From contig JADCRD010000001.1 in the NCBI GenBank assembly GCA_014946745.1, positions 1,240,001 to 1,304,000 of the forward strand: a stretch of 64,000 nucleotides of DNA, given 5' to 3'. The DNA is from Lysobacterales bacterium (GTDB taxonomy: Bacteria; Pseudomonadota; Gammaproteobacteria; Xanthomonadales; Xanthomonadaceae). Positions 1 through 9,306 of the stretch are shown piece after piece. The position numbers and the translations under genes are program-made. The first letter of the stretch is position 1. Each line of letters begins with the position of its first letter. The notes under the pieces were generated by a model, which saw nothing but the letters and a program-made list of their open reading frames with translations, searched no databases and had not been told where the DNA came from.

Positions 1-48
1 GAAGTGCTGGCCGCCCTGCTTGTTGCATCCACCAAGGAATCTGCATGA
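1..48 (+). CDS. rnc: C-terminal end of upstream gene, probably ribonuclease III
   Basis: Frame 1 is open from the left edge and ends in TGA at 46-48. That stop overlaps the ATG of era (ATGA at 45-48), so the two genes are translationally coupled. Only the last 15 residues are visible and they carry no diagnostic motif. The identification rests on the conserved rnc-era-recO order in Proteobacteria, so it is inference. Confidence 0.5.
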   Translation, partial: EVLAALLVASTKESA

Positions 49-959
49 ACACCCCTGACAGCCCCGCCGCCGGCGGCTTCCGCGTCGGCCACGTGGCCGT
101 GGTCGGCCGCCCGAACGTCGGCAAGTCCACCCTCATCAACGCCCTGGTCGGGTTCCGCGTCAGCATCGTCTCGCGGCGTCCGCAGACCACCCGCCATCGC
201 ATCCTCGGCATCAGCACGGTCGAGGGTGGGCAGATCGTCTACGTCGACACGCCCGGCCTGCACGGCAAGGAGCCGCGCGCGATCAACCGCTACATGAACC
301 GCGCCGCCCGCGGTGCGCTGGCCGACGTGCAGATCGGCGTGCTGGTGATCGAAGCCGGCGCCTGGCGCGAGGACGACGAGCGTGCCTACAAGGCCCTGGT
401 CGAGGCGCAGGTGCCGCGCGTGCTGGTGATCAACAAGGTCGACAAGCTGAAGGACAAGGGCGCGCTGCTGCCCTTCATCCAGCAGGTCATGAAGGACCAC
501 GATTTCATCGAGGTGGTGCCGCTGTCAGCACAGAAGCGCAAGGGGCTGGAGGTGCTGCAGAAGGTCCTGCTGAAGCACCTGCCCGAGGGCGAGGCGCTGT
601 TCGAGGAAGACCAGGTCACCGACCGCAGCGAGCGCTTCCTCTGCGCCGAGCTGATCCGCGAGCAGCTGATGCGCAAGCTGGGCGACGAGCTGCCCTATGC
701 CACCAGCGTCGAGATCGAGAACTGGGAAGAGGACGGCCGCATGTCGCGGATCGCGGCGGTGATCTGGGTCGAACGCGACGGTCAGAAGGCCATCGTGATC
801 GGCGCTGGCGGCGAGCAGCTGCGGCAGATCGGCATGGATGCGCGCATCGCCATGGAGCGACTGCTCGACCGCAAGGTCTTCCTGCAGCTGTGGTGCAAGG
901 TCCGCGAGGGCTGGAGCGACGACGAGCAGGTGCTGCAGCGCTTCGGCTACACCGAGTAA
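45..959 (+). CDS. era: GTPase Era
   Basis: Era is an essential GTPase that binds the 3' end of 16S rRNA and helps 30S subunit maturation at the inner membrane. The 304-residue protein has the usual family length. G1 (GRPNVGKST) is at residues 21-29, DTPG at 68-71 and NKVD at 130-133. A C-terminal KH RNA-binding domain carries the GxxG-type loop [11 protein letters not shown] near residue 255. The start overlaps the stop of the preceding gene. recO follows four bases after the stop, giving a probable rnc-era-recO operon. Confidence 0.98.
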   Translation: MNTPDSPAAGGFRVGHVAVVGRPNVGKSTLINALVGFRVSIVSRRPQTTRHRILGISTVEGGQIVYVDTPGLHGKEPRAINRYMNRAARGALADVQIGVLVIEAGAWREDDERAYKALVEAQVPRVLVINKVDKLKDKGALLPFIQQVMKDHDFIEVVPLSAQKRKGLEVLQKVLLKHLPEGEALFEEDQVTDRSERFLCAELIREQLMRKLGDELPYATSVEIENWEEDGRMSRIAAVIWVERDGQKAIVIGAGGEQLRQIGMDARIAMERLLDRKVFLQLWCKVREGWSDDEQVLQRFGYTE

Positions 960-963
960 TCGC

Positions 964-1695
964 GTGTCGCGCAGCGGTAGCCCCGGCCCGCGCGTTGAAG
1001 GCGAGCCCGCCTACGTGCTGCATGCGCGGCCGTTCCGCGAAACCAGCCAGCTGCTGGAGGTGTTCAGCGCTGGCCACGGCCGCATGGGTCTGTTGGCGCG
1101 TGGCGCCAAGGGCGGCAAGGGCGGCGGTCGCGCGGCCCTGCTGCAGCCCTTCACTCCGCTGATCCTCGCCTGGCAGGGCCGCGGCGAGCTGCCGCAGCTG
1201 ATCGAGGTCGAGCCCGCGGGGCTTGCGCCCCGTCTGCAGGGCGATGCGCTGATGGCGGGTTTCTACGCCAACGAGCTGCTGGTGCAGCTGCTGAACCGCG
1301 GCGAGGGGCAGTCGGCGCTGTTCGCCCGCTACGCCCTGCTGCTTTCGCAGTTGGCGGCGGGTGATCTGGCCTGGCCGCTGCGCTGCTTCGAGCGCGATCT
1401 GCTGCTGGCGATCGGCTTCGAGCTGCCGCTGGACGCCGATCACGCGGGCCAAGCCATCGAGCCTGAAGCGCGCTATCGCTGGCTGGGCGAGGCGGGCGCG
1501 CTGCGCTTGGGCATCGCGGAGCAGGCGGGCATCGAGGGCGCCGCACTGATTGGACTGCGCGGCGAGCAGGCACCGCCCGACGCCCTGCTGCCGCCCTTGC
1601 GACGCCTGCTGCGCGAAGAGCTGAAGCGCCATCTGCATGGCCGCAGCCTGCGCAGCTGGGGCCTGCTTGCCGAGTTCGAAGCCTTGCGCGGCTGA
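964..1695 (+). CDS. recO: DNA repair protein RecO
   Basis: RecO mediates RecFOR loading of RecA on SSB-coated gaps and anneals single strands. I chose the GTG at 964, four bases after the era stop, giving 243 residues, the usual length. The open frame extends upstream into era, but the RecO N-terminal OB fold begins with AYVLHARPFRETSQLLEVFS at about residues 17-36. The basic loop LLARGAKGGKGG follows, then a helical C-terminal domain. No zinc-finger cysteine cluster is seen, as is common for gammaproteobacterial RecO. Third gene of the rnc-era-recO operon. Confidence 0.95.
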   Translation: MSRSGSPGPRVEGEPAYVLHARPFRETSQLLEVFSAGHGRMGLLARGAKGGKGGGRAALLQPFTPLILAWQGRGELPQLIEVEPAGLAPRLQGDALMAGFYANELLVQLLNRGEGQSALFARYALLLSQLAAGDLAWPLRCFERDLLLAIGFELPLDADHAGQAIEPEARYRWLGEAGALRLGIAEQAGIEGAALIGLRGEQAPPDALLPPLRRLLREELKRHLHGRSLRSWGLLAEFEALRG

Positions 1696-1770
1696 GCGAC
1701 GCCGGGAAACCTCCGTCGACTGCGGGCGCGCTGCAGGGGGGCAAGCTCTCGGGGGCTCCGTCGCGGTCTA

Positions 1771-2481
1771 TCAGCCCGAGGGAATGCCCTCACGGAGCAG
1801 ACGTTCGATCTCTGCGAACAGCGGCCCCAGTGCGCTTGCGCGCTGCGCTGCGGCCAGTGGATCACCCAACTGGCTGCGTGCACTCTCGATGTGTGCCGCC
1901 AGCGCCATCGCCCCGGTAAGCCGCGCCGAGCCCAGCAGCTTGTGCAGCAGGGCATCCAGCGCCTCGAACTCAGGCGGGGACGCGGCAGCGGCGCGCTGCA
2001 GTTCGGCCCGCTGCGCCGGCAGCTCGCCCAGCATCAGCTGGCGCAGCGCGCGCGCAATCGATGCATGGCCGTTGGCGGCGGCCAGCGCGCGCCCTTCGTC
2101 CCAGCTGGGCGGCGCCAAGCCCAGCGCATGCAGCGCATGCAGCAGGGCGTCGGCAGCGATGGGCTTGCGCAAGCGCGCATCGAACTGCGCGGCCCCGCTG
2201 TCCGGCCGCGGCCTGGGATCGAGATCGGCGCTGAGCGCCAGCGCCGGGGCGCACACGCCGCCCGCGCGCAGCCGCGCCAGCAGCCCTTCACCGCTGCCGT
2301 CGGGCAGACGCTGGTCCAGCAGCAGCCCGTCGAACGCCTTGACTTCGGCCACGGCCAGCGCCTGCTGGCAGTCGCCAGCGTGCTCGACCGCGTAGCCCCA
2401 GCCACCCAACAGATGGCGCAGCCAGTGCGCGCCGATCGGGTCGTCTTCCACCAGCAGCAGGTGCAGAGCAGGCGGTTCCAT
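1771..2481 (-). CDS. Response regulator with receiver and HPt domains
   Basis: A 236-residue two-domain phosphorelay protein. The receiver has acidic residues E12-D13-D14, probable phospho-acceptor D56 in LLLDQRLPDG and conserved K106 (RLRKP). The second half is a histidine phosphotransfer domain with the site LLHKLLGSARLTGA, phospho-accepting His about residue 180. There is no output DNA-binding domain. Such REC-HPt proteins are detached modules of BarA-type hybrid kinases, and the partner kinase is not in the window. It converges on recO with a 75-base gap. Orientation and isolation suggest its own promoter in 2482-2806. Confidence 0.85.
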   Translation of the reverse strand: MEPPALHLLLVEDDPIGAHWLRHLLGGWGYAVEHAGDCQQALAVAEVKAFDGLLLDQRLPDGSGEGLLARLRAGGVCAPALALSADLDPRPRPDSGAAQFDARLRKPIAADALLHALHALGLAPPSWDEGRALAAANGHASIARALRQLMLGELPAQRAELQRAAAASPPEFEALDALLHKLLGSARLTGAMALAAHIESARSQLGDPLAAAQRASALGPLFAEIERLLREGIPSG

Positions 2482-2806
2482 CGTGGCGGGCTCTCCAGAG
2501 GGTATGGGGGTGGATCGGAAACGGCGGGCGCATCCGGCGCGTCAGTTCGAGATGCTTTGCACTGGGTTCTCTGCGCCCTCTGCGCCCTCTGCGCGTTCGC
2601 CGAGCCGCGAACGCTGCAGCGGTGGCCGCAGTGGGCGCTGCGGTCTGAGCTGCGCCAACGGCAGTGGCGAAGACTGCAGCGCTGCCGTGCGCTCTGGGGT
2701 GCGCGCTCGCGACCCCTGATCACGTCGAGGTGGAACCTGATCAGTGTCGCCCCAAGAGGGCGCAGTGCAACCCTGGCCTGTTCACCCTTGCCGTATCCTG
2801 CCGAGC
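2482..2806. other. Intergenic region with a short tandem repeat
   Basis: 325 bases between the divergently transcribed REC-HPt gene and the YdbH-like gene. It must carry promoters for both. It holds three tandem copies of the 9-mer CTCTGCGCC (last copy with one change) at 2569-2595. No convincing gene or -35/-10 pair was recognised. Confidence 0.5.
2569..2595 (+). repeat. Three tandem 9-bp repeats
   Basis: CTCTGCGCC occurs three times head to tail; the last copy ends in G instead of C. A short tandem repeat of this kind is prone to slippage. It lies outside coding sequence, so length change would only affect spacing of upstream signals. Confidence 0.8.
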
Positions 2807-4849
2807 ATGCGGAGATCGACTTCCCGGCTCAAGCCCTGCGCGCAGCGCCTCGGCCTGCTTGCAGTGCTGGCTCTCATTTCGCTTTCTGCCGCGGCGCGTG
2901 AGCTGAGGGTGCGCGCGGATGCGGTCCAGCATGAGGGGATCAGCGCACGCGGCCTGATGCTTAGCCTGCAGTCACCGGACGCAGGCGACGCCGGGCTGCA
3001 GCTGCGGCTGCAGATCAAGGCGCTGACGATCGCGCCGCTGGGCTACCAGTTCGATGCAGTCGACTGGCGCTGTGAGCTGCGTCGCCGCGACTCGGGCGTC
3101 TGGGACTGCGCGGGGCCGCTCAGCAGCGCCCGTGCGGCGGCGGGCGATTTGGTCCTGGAGATCGACCGCGGCGCCCTGCAGCTCGCCCTGGTGCGCGGGC
3201 GCACCCGCCTGCAGATCGGTCTGCCAGGCGACGGGCAGCCCATCGCGCTCAAGGTCGAGCGTCTGCCGGCGGCCTGGCTGCAGCCGATGATCGCGTCGGT
3301 CTGGCCGCAGCTGCGGCTGACCGCGGGACAGCTCGGTGCCGAGCTGTCGCTCAAGCTCGCCGACACGGCGCCGCAGCTGAGCGGCGAGCTGCGGGCCGAG
3401 GGCTTGGGCCTGGACACTGAAGATGGCCAGCTGGCCGCCGCCGATCTGAAAATTCGCGGGGAGCTGTCCCTGACCCTGGCCGAGCGCACGCAGCTGGCGC
3501 TGGAGCTGGCGCTGAGCGGCGGTGAGCTGCTGGCTGGGCCCTTGTACGCGCGCCTGCCGACGCAGCCGGTGCAGCTGCAGCTGTCGGCGCAGGGGCAGGG
3601 CGCGCGCTGGTCGCTCGAAGCGCTGCGCTGGAGCGATCCCGAAGCGCTGCAGCTGGACGCTCGCGCCGAGCTGAGCTTCGACGACGCCCAGCCACTTCGC
3701 CAGGCGATGCTCTCTGCCCGCAGCCCGCGCGTCGACGTGCTGGTCGCGCGCTATCTCGACACCGCACTCGCCACGGCCGGCCTGCCGGGCTTGCAGGCCG
3801 AGGGCTTAATGGCGCTGCAGATCGAACTGGACGCCGGGCGCATCGAGTCCCTGAACTTCGAGGCCGAAGCGTTGGCCCTGCACGATGCCAAGGGCCGGTT
3901 CGCCGCTGAGGGCGTCACCGGCGCGCTGGGCTTCGTCCGCGGCGCGAGCCCGCGCAGCGACCAGCTGCGCGTCGAGCACCTCGCCCTGTATGGCGCCCAG
4001 TTCGCGCCCGCAGCCCTCGACTGGGTCAGCAGCGGCGGCGAGTGGCGGCTGCAGCGGCCGCTTGCGCTGCAGGTGCTGGGCGGTGAGCTTCGACTCGATG
4101 CCTTGCGCTGGAACAGCGCTGCCGAACCGGGCAGCGAGAATCGCTTTGCCGCCTCGGCGTCGGTGCGTGCTATCGACCTGCGCCAGCTGTCGGCACAGCT
4201 CGGCTGGCCGCCTTTCGAGGGCGAGCTGTCCGGTGACATTCCCGGCGTGCGCTACGGCGGAGGCGTGCTGGCGCTCGACGGCGCGCTGCGCATGCGCGTT
4301 TTCGATGGCGAGATCGAGGTGGCCGGGCTGGCGCTGGAGCGCCCCTTCGGGGTGGCGCCGACGCTGGCGGCGGACATCGAGCTTCGCGGTCTCGATCTGC
4401 AGCCGCTCACCGCCGCTTTCGGTTTTGGTGAGATCACCGGCCGCCTCGGCGGCTACATCCGCGGGCTGCGTCTGCTTGACTGGTCCCCCGTCGCTTTCGA
4501 CGCCCGCTTTGTCACCGACGAGAACGCCAAGGGATCGCGCCGGATCAGCCAGCGCGCCGTGCGCGATCTCTCTTCCGTCGGCGGCATGGGGCCGGCGGCG
4601 GCGCTGCAGCAGGGCGTGCTGCGCGCTTTCGAGACCTTTCCCTATGCGCGTATCGGCATCGCCTGCCGTTTGCACAACAACGTCTGCGAGATGGATGGGC
4701 TCGCCCGCAGTGCGCGAGGCGATACCCTGGTCGAGGGTTCCGGGCTGCCGCGGATCAGCGTCAACGGCATGCAGCGCGAAGTCGATTGGCCGGTGCTGGT
4801 GGAGCGCTTGCGCGCGGTCAGCGCAGGGCAGACGCCGACCTTCGATTGA
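2807..4849 (+). CDS. YdbH/AsmA-superfamily envelope protein
   Basis: 680 residues from the ATG at 2807, which directly precedes a basic n-region and hydrophobic stretch (LGLLAVLALISLSAAA), a signal peptide or anchor. An in-frame GTG at 2744 would add 21 residues that look non-coding. The remainder is long, repetitive beta-rich sequence typical of AsmA/YdbH bridge-like proteins in the periplasm. The C-terminal block (GYIRGLRLLDWSPVAFDARF, then ISQRAVRDLSSVGG) resembles the conserved end of YdbH. Family members are implicated in phospholipid transport to the outer membrane. The family assignment is by pattern, so moderate confidence. Confidence 0.7.
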   Translation: MRRSTSRLKPCAQRLGLLAVLALISLSAAARELRVRADAVQHEGISARGLMLSLQSPDAGDAGLQLRLQIKALTIAPLGYQFDAVDWRCELRRRDSGVWDCAGPLSSARAAAGDLVLEIDRGALQLALVRGRTRLQIGLPGDGQPIALKVERLPAAWLQPMIASVWPQLRLTAGQLGAELSLKLADTAPQLSGELRAEGLGLDTEDGQLAAADLKIRGELSLTLAERTQLALELALSGGELLAGPLYARLPTQPVQLQLSAQGQGARWSLEALRWSDPEALQLDARAELSFDDAQPLRQAMLSARSPRVDVLVARYLDTALATAGLPGLQAEGLMALQIELDAGRIESLNFEAEALALHDAKGRFAAEGVTGALGFVRGASPRSDQLRVEHLALYGAQFAPAALDWVSSGGEWRLQRPLALQVLGGELRLDALRWNSAAEPGSENRFAASASVRAIDLRQLSAQLGWPPFEGELSGDIPGVRYGGGVLALDGALRMRVFDGEIEVAGLALERPFGVAPTLAADIELRGLDLQPLTAAFGFGEITGRLGGYIRGLRLLDWSPVAFDARFVTDENAKGSRRISQRAVRDLSSVGGMGPAAALQQGVLRAFETFPYARIGIACRLHNNVCEMDGLARSARGDTLVEGSGLPRISVNGMQREVDWPVLVERLRAVSAGQTPTFD

Positions 4850-4929
4850 GACAGAACGCGCGGAGCGATGGCGCATCCGGCGCTGTCGCGCGCATCCCGC
4901 CGTCTTTGCCCACACATGAGGAGTGTTCC

Positions 4930-5682
4930 ATGTCATTGCTTTGCATCGTTACCGGCGCCAGTCGGGGCCTGGGTGCGGCGCTGGCCCGCGGGCTGCTGGC
5001 CCGCGGTGCCGAGCTGCTGTGTCTGTCGCGCGGCCTGGATGCGACGCTGCAGTCCGACGCCAATGCTGCGGGGCGCAGGCTTGAGCAATGGCGGGTGGAT
5101 CTGGCGGATGCACAGCCCGTGGCTGCGCGCGTTGAGGGCTGGCTGGAAGCGCGTGGTCCGGCGGGCCTGAGTGGCCTGCTGCTGATCAACAACGCCGCGG
5201 TTCTGGAAACCCCGGGTCCGTTCGAGTCGCAGGCAGGTGCGGACATCGTGCGCGCGCTGCGCGTCGGGCTGGAGGCGCCCCTGCTGCTGAGCCGCGCTGT
5301 GCTGCGGGCGAGTGCGCACTGGCCGCTCGATCGACGCATTCTCAACATCTCATCGGGCCTCGGCCGACGACCGCTGGCCGGCTTAGCGACCTACTGCGCG
5401 ATCAAGGCCGGGCTCGATCACTTCAGCCGCACGCTCGCCGCGGAGCAGGCCGAAGCGACGCGGCCTGCGCGGGTATGTGCGCTGGCGCCGGGCATCATCG
5501 ACACCGGTATGCAGGTGCAGCTGCGCGGCGCCGATCCCCAAGCCTTTGCGGCGCGGCAGGTGTTCGAAGGCTTTCTTTCCCAGGGTGCGCTGGACACGCC
5601 TGAGCAGGCGGCGTCCAAGGTGATCGAACTGCTGCTGTCGGCCCGCTTCGGTGCCGATGCAGTCGCCGATGTGCGCGAGTAG
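4930..5682 (+). CDS. SDR family oxidoreductase (sepiapterin/benzil reductase-like)
   Basis: 250 residues from the ATG at 4930, preceded by a clear GAGGAG ribosome-binding site at 4918-4923. The Rossmann motif TGASRGLGAALA (TGxxxGxG) is at residues 9-20. The NNAA motif follows near residue 88. Catalytic Ser is in NISSGLG, with Tyr and Lys in TYCAIKAGLDH (YxxxK variant: Y-C-A-I-K). An NADPH-dependent carbonyl reductase of the short-chain dehydrogenase family is certain. The substrate is unknown. The C-terminal ALAPGIIDTGMQ region resembles sepiapterin/benzil reductases. It follows the YdbH-like gene by 80 bases, possibly co-transcribed. Confidence 0.88.
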   Translation: MSLLCIVTGASRGLGAALARGLLARGAELLCLSRGLDATLQSDANAAGRRLEQWRVDLADAQPVAARVEGWLEARGPAGLSGLLLINNAAVLETPGPFESQAGADIVRALRVGLEAPLLLSRAVLRASAHWPLDRRILNISSGLGRRPLAGLATYCAIKAGLDHFSRTLAAEQAEATRPARVCALAPGIIDTGMQVQLRGADPQAFAARQVFEGFLSQGALDTPEQAASKVIELLLSARFGADAVADVRE

Positions 5683-5793
5683 GTCGAACGCCGCCAGAGC
5701 GTCTGCGATTGGCGTAAGCAAGGCGTGCCGCTGCCAGCAGGCGCACAGCGAGGCAGCTGCAGAGCGGGTGTGTGCCGTGCGGACGCTTGGCGT

Positions 5794-6471
5794 TCAGCCG
5801 CCCGCGAAACGGCGGTTGACCGCGTTCCAGTTGACGATCGGCCACCAGCCGCGCACGTAGTCGGCGCGCAGGTTCTGATGCTGCAGGTAATGGGCGTGCT
5901 CCCACAGGTCGAGGGCCAGCAGGGGCTCGCCGTTGGGGCTCACCACATCCATCAGCGGGTTGTCCTCGTTGGGCGTGGTGGTGATCGCCAGCTCGCCCGA
6001 CTCGGTGCGGATCAGCCAGGCCCAGCCCGCGCCGAAGACCGACAGTGAGGCGTTCTCGAACTCGCGCTTGAAGGCCTCCAGCGAGCCGAACCTGGCATTG
6101 ATGGCCTCAATCAGTTCGGGGCTGGGCTCGCCGCCCTGGCCTGCCGGGGCCAGCAGGCTCCAGAACAGGCTGTGGTTGTAGTGGCCGCCGCCGTTGTTGC
6201 GAACCGCCATGCTGTATTCGGAAACGCCGCGAAGAATCTGCTCCAGGGTCATGCCTTCGAGGCGCGGATCCTGCTGTACCGCGGCGTTGAGAGTGCTGAC
6301 AAAGGCCTGATGATGTCGGCCGTGGTGGATGCGCACGGTCTTCGCGTCCATGTGCGGTTCGAGTGCGTCCGCCGCGTAGGGCAGTGCCGGCAACGCGAAA
6401 GCCTGGGCGAGGGCGGCGCTGGTAGCGCACGACAGAAGAGCGCCGAGGCAAAAACGCAGGATGGCGATCAC
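5794..6471 (-). CDS. Exported Fe/Mn superoxide dismutase
   Basis: Dismutates superoxide to H2O2 and O2. 225 residues with a GTG start at 6471 and an upstream GGAGG. A signal peptide (residues 1-23, ending SAALAQA) precedes the SOD fold, so the enzyme is predicted in the periplasm; most SodA/SodB are cytosolic. Metal ligands align as His49, His100, Asp188 and His192. NNGGGHYNHSLFW matches the Mn-type sequence (Gly where FeSOD has Gln69). The second-sphere Gln of MnSOD appears as Glu169 (NEDNPLM). Divergent from the TonB receptor gene. Confidence 0.93.
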   Translation of the reverse strand: MIAILRFCLGALLSCATSAALAQAFALPALPYAADALEPHMDAKTVRIHHGRHHQAFVSTLNAAVQQDPRLEGMTLEQILRGVSEYSMAVRNNGGGHYNHSLFWSLLAPAGQGGEPSPELIEAINARFGSLEAFKREFENASLSVFGAGWAWLIRTESGELAITTTPNEDNPLMDVVSPNGEPLLALDLWEHAHYLQHQNLRADYVRGWWPIVNWNAVNRRFAGG

Positions 6472-6714
6472 AGCAGGGAGTCCTCCGGGCTAGAACCTGG
6501 GCGCAGAGTAGCTCTGTCGACGTGCATGCGGGATAGCGGAGGCTATGCGCCGGTGCGTTCTGCAGGGCGCGCGAGTCACTCACAGCGCCGCGCGCGCGCA
6601 TTGACGGCCGCGTGCGAAGGGGACTAGCGTTGCCAAAGCGTTAAGCCAACGGCCCCGGCCCGCGCCATGCAGCGGGGTCTTTCGTCGCATCCACGCCGCA
6701 GGAGATCCGCGCTC

Positions 6715-9213
6715 ATGTCCAACCCCAAGCACTCCACGCTTGCCCTCACCATCGCTCTTGTGCTGGCAGCGCCACTGCCCGCCGTCGCGCAGTCGGAGGG
6801 CGCGCAGGACGAGGCCCGCGAACTGGATCAGGTCGTCGTCACCGGCACACGCGTGGCGGGACGCTCCGCCACCGACACCGCGGTGCCGCTGGATGTCGTG
6901 GATGTCGCTCAGCTTGAACGCACCGGCTCGCCGGAACTCAATCAGGCGCTGTCGGTCACCCTGCCGTCCTTCAACTTCCCGCGTCCGGGCCTCACCGACG
7001 GCACCGACACGGTGCGTCCGGCCACCCTGCGCGGCCTCTCGCCCGACCAGAGCCTGGTGCTGGTCAACTCGAAGCGCCGCCACTCGGCCGCACTCGTCAA
7101 CGTCAACGGCTCGGTGGGTCGCGGCGCCGCCGCGGTCGATCTGAACACCATTCCCACCGCCGCCGTGCAGGGCATCGAAGTGCTGCGCGATGGCGCCTCC
7201 GCGCAGTACGGCTCGGACGCCATCTCCGGCGTCATCAATGTGCTGCTGCGCGATGCCAGCGAAGGCGGCAACGCCAGCGTCTCCTACGGCGTGCGCGAAA
7301 CCAGCTACACCACGCCGGTGACCCCCGGCCCGGCCAACGCCAACTGGCCCACGCCCTCCACCATCAGCCGCGACCGCACCGACGGCGACACCGTCACCGT
7401 GTCCGGCTGGAAGGGCTTCGGCTTGGGCGAGGACGGCTACGTCACCCTGTCTGCCGAGTACAAGGACCAGCAGCGCACCGAGCGCGGCGGCTATGACCAC
7501 CGCCAGCAGTACCCGCTGGTCAACGGCCAGTTCGATCCGCGCGAAGCCAACATCGATCGCTTCAACGCCTGGTACGGGGAGCCCGATCTGCAGCAGCTCA
7601 CGCTGTTCGGCAACGCCGGCGTCAACCTGGCCGATGGCGGCAGGCTCTACGCCTGGGCCAGCTACCAGGGTCGAGAAGCCGACTCGGCGGGCTTCTTCCG
7701 CCGCGCGCTCGACGACCGCAATGTCATCCAGATCTACCCGAACGGCTTCCTGCCGATCATCTCGCCCAACGTCGATGACTACAGCTTTGCCTTCGGCTAC
7801 GAGTGGACCCGCGGCGAATGGGATCTCGATGCCTCGCTGGGCTGGGGTCGCAACGAGATGGCCTTCACCATCAACAACACCCTGAACCGCTCGCTCGGGC
7901 CGTCCAGCAAGACCTCCTTCAACGCCGGCGGCTACGACTACGACCAGCTGGTGCTGAACCTGTCGGGCGTGCGTTCTGCCGATGTCGCGGCCTTCAGCTC
8001 GCCGCTCAACATCGCCCTGGGCGCCGAAACCCGCCGCGAGAGCTATTCGATCTTCGCGGGCGAGCCCGATTCCTACCGCAACGGCGGCATCCTGCTGCCG
8101 AACGGCACGCCTACCGCTTCGGGTGCGCAGGTCTTCCCCGGCTTCCGTCCGTCCAACGAGGTCGACGAGAGTCGCCAGGCCGTCGGCGTCTATCTCGACC
8201 TTGAAGCGAACCTCACCGAGAAGCTGCTGGGCTCGGCGGCCGTGCGCTTCGAGAACTACTCCGACTTCGGCTCCAACAGCACCGGCAAGCTGGCCCTGCG
8301 CTATGACTTCAGCGAGGCCTTCGCTTTGCGCGGTTCAGCGCAGACCGGCTTCCGCGCGCCCAGCGTGCAGCAGCAGTACTTCACCGCGACCTCGACCAAT
8401 TTCATCAACGGCGTACCCTTCGACATCACCACCTTCCCGGTGGCCTCAGCGGAGGCGCGGGCGCTCGGCGCGCAGCCGCTGGAGGCCGAGGAGTCGGTCA
8501 ACTTCTCCCTGGGAGCGGTGCTCAGCCTCGGCAGCGTGTCGCTCACCGTCGACGCTTACCGCATCGACATCGACGATCGCATCGTGCTGAGCGAAAACCT
8601 GACCGCTGCCAACGTGCGCCAGTACCTGACTTCGCAGGGCTTCATCGGCATCGGCGGCGGCCGCTTCTTCATCAACGGCGTCGACACCGAAACCCAAGGC
8701 GTGGACGTGGTGCTGAACTGGCCGCTGGAGACCGACGCTGCCGGCCGCTTCGACTTCACCCTGCTCGGCAACTACAACGAAACCAAGGTCACCCGCGTGC
8801 CGAGCACCTCGCAGCTGTCCTCGCTGACGCCGCCGCCGGTGCTGTTCGATCGCATCAACGTGCTGACCTTCGAGCGCGGCACCCCGAAGGACAAGTACGC
8901 CGCCAACGTCGACTGGACCTACGACCGCTTCGGCGCCACCTTCCGCGCCACCCGCTACGGCGAGGTGCTGACGCCCGGCACCACGGCGGCGAACGACTTC
9001 CTGCTCGGCCCGAAGGTGCTGCTGGATCTGGAAGCCCGTGTCGACGTCACCGAGCAGTGGCGCGTGGCAGTCGGCGCGGAAAACCTGACCGACGAGTATC
9101 CCGATGCCTTCACCATCAACCTCAACACCACCGGCAACACGCCCTACTCGAACTACTCGCCCTTCGGCCGCAGCGGACGCCTGCTGTACGCGCGGGTGAG
9201 CTACGACTTCTGA
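6715..9213 (+). CDS. TonB-dependent outer-membrane receptor
   Basis: 832 residues from the ATG at 6715, with an AGGAGA ribosome-binding site at 6700-6705. Signal peptide about residues 1-26, ending AVAQ. A TonB box-like DQVVVTGTR follows near residue 36. The plug domain ends in a segment with ASAQYGSDAISGVINV, typical of TonB receptors. The 22-stranded barrel ends in aromatic Phe (ARVSYDF), the outer-membrane assembly signal. Substrate unknown. No adjacent transport genes give a hint; it stands alone with a terminator at 9238-9267. The sequence type resembles the broad group of peptide/carbohydrate-type receptors abundant in Xanthomonadales. Confidence 0.93.
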   Translation: MSNPKHSTLALTIALVLAAPLPAVAQSEGAQDEARELDQVVVTGTRVAGRSATDTAVPLDVVDVAQLERTGSPELNQALSVTLPSFNFPRPGLTDGTDTVRPATLRGLSPDQSLVLVNSKRRHSAALVNVNGSVGRGAAAVDLNTIPTAAVQGIEVLRDGASAQYGSDAISGVINVLLRDASEGGNASVSYGVRETSYTTPVTPGPANANWPTPSTISRDRTDGDTVTVSGWKGFGLGEDGYVTLSAEYKDQQRTERGGYDHRQQYPLVNGQFDPREANIDRFNAWYGEPDLQQLTLFGNAGVNLADGGRLYAWASYQGREADSAGFFRRALDDRNVIQIYPNGFLPIISPNVDDYSFAFGYEWTRGEWDLDASLGWGRNEMAFTINNTLNRSLGPSSKTSFNAGGYDYDQLVLNLSGVRSADVAAFSSPLNIALGAETRRESYSIFAGEPDSYRNGGILLPNGTPTASGAQVFPGFRPSNEVDESRQAVGVYLDLEANLTEKLLGSAAVRFENYSDFGSNSTGKLALRYDFSEAFALRGSAQTGFRAPSVQQQYFTATSTNFINGVPFDITTFPVASAEARALGAQPLEAEESVNFSLGAVLSLGSVSLTVDAYRIDIDDRIVLSENLTAANVRQYLTSQGFIGIGGGRFFINGVDTETQGVDVVLNWPLETDAAGRFDFTLLGNYNETKVTRVPSTSQLSSLTPPPVLFDRINVLTFERGTPKDKYAANVDWTYDRFGATFRATRYGEVLTPGTTAANDFLLGPKVLLDLEARVDVTEQWRVAVGAENLTDEYPDAFTINLNTTGNTPYSNYSPFGRSGRLLYARVSYDF

Positions 9214-9237
9214 GTTCGCGCCGTAGGATCTCGCAGG

Positions 9238-9267
9238 CTGAGAGGCCGCCCTTGGGCGGCCTCTCAG
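9238..9267. terminator. Bidirectional hairpin terminator
   Basis: A perfect 14-bp inverted repeat, CTGAGAGGCCGCCC (9238-9251) and GGGCGGCCTCTCAG (9254-9267), separated by TT. It lies 24 bases after the TonB receptor stop and 39 bases beyond the stop of the convergent hydrolase. There is no T-run, so it could act as a Rho-independent-like hairpin or an RNA-stabilising stem for both transcripts. Confidence 0.75.
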
Positions 9268-9306
9268 CATTCGCCGTCCACACTCCCTGTCGACCAGCGC
9301 CGAGGA

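Noticed and set aside
2033-2901. Several overlapping frames on both strands around 1891-2901
   Set aside because: They are shadows of the REC-HPt gene or of the intergenic region; no domain pattern.
6472-6714. Cobalamin riboswitch before the TonB receptor
   Set aside because: No B12-box-like sequence or extended leader in the 243-base divergent gap.
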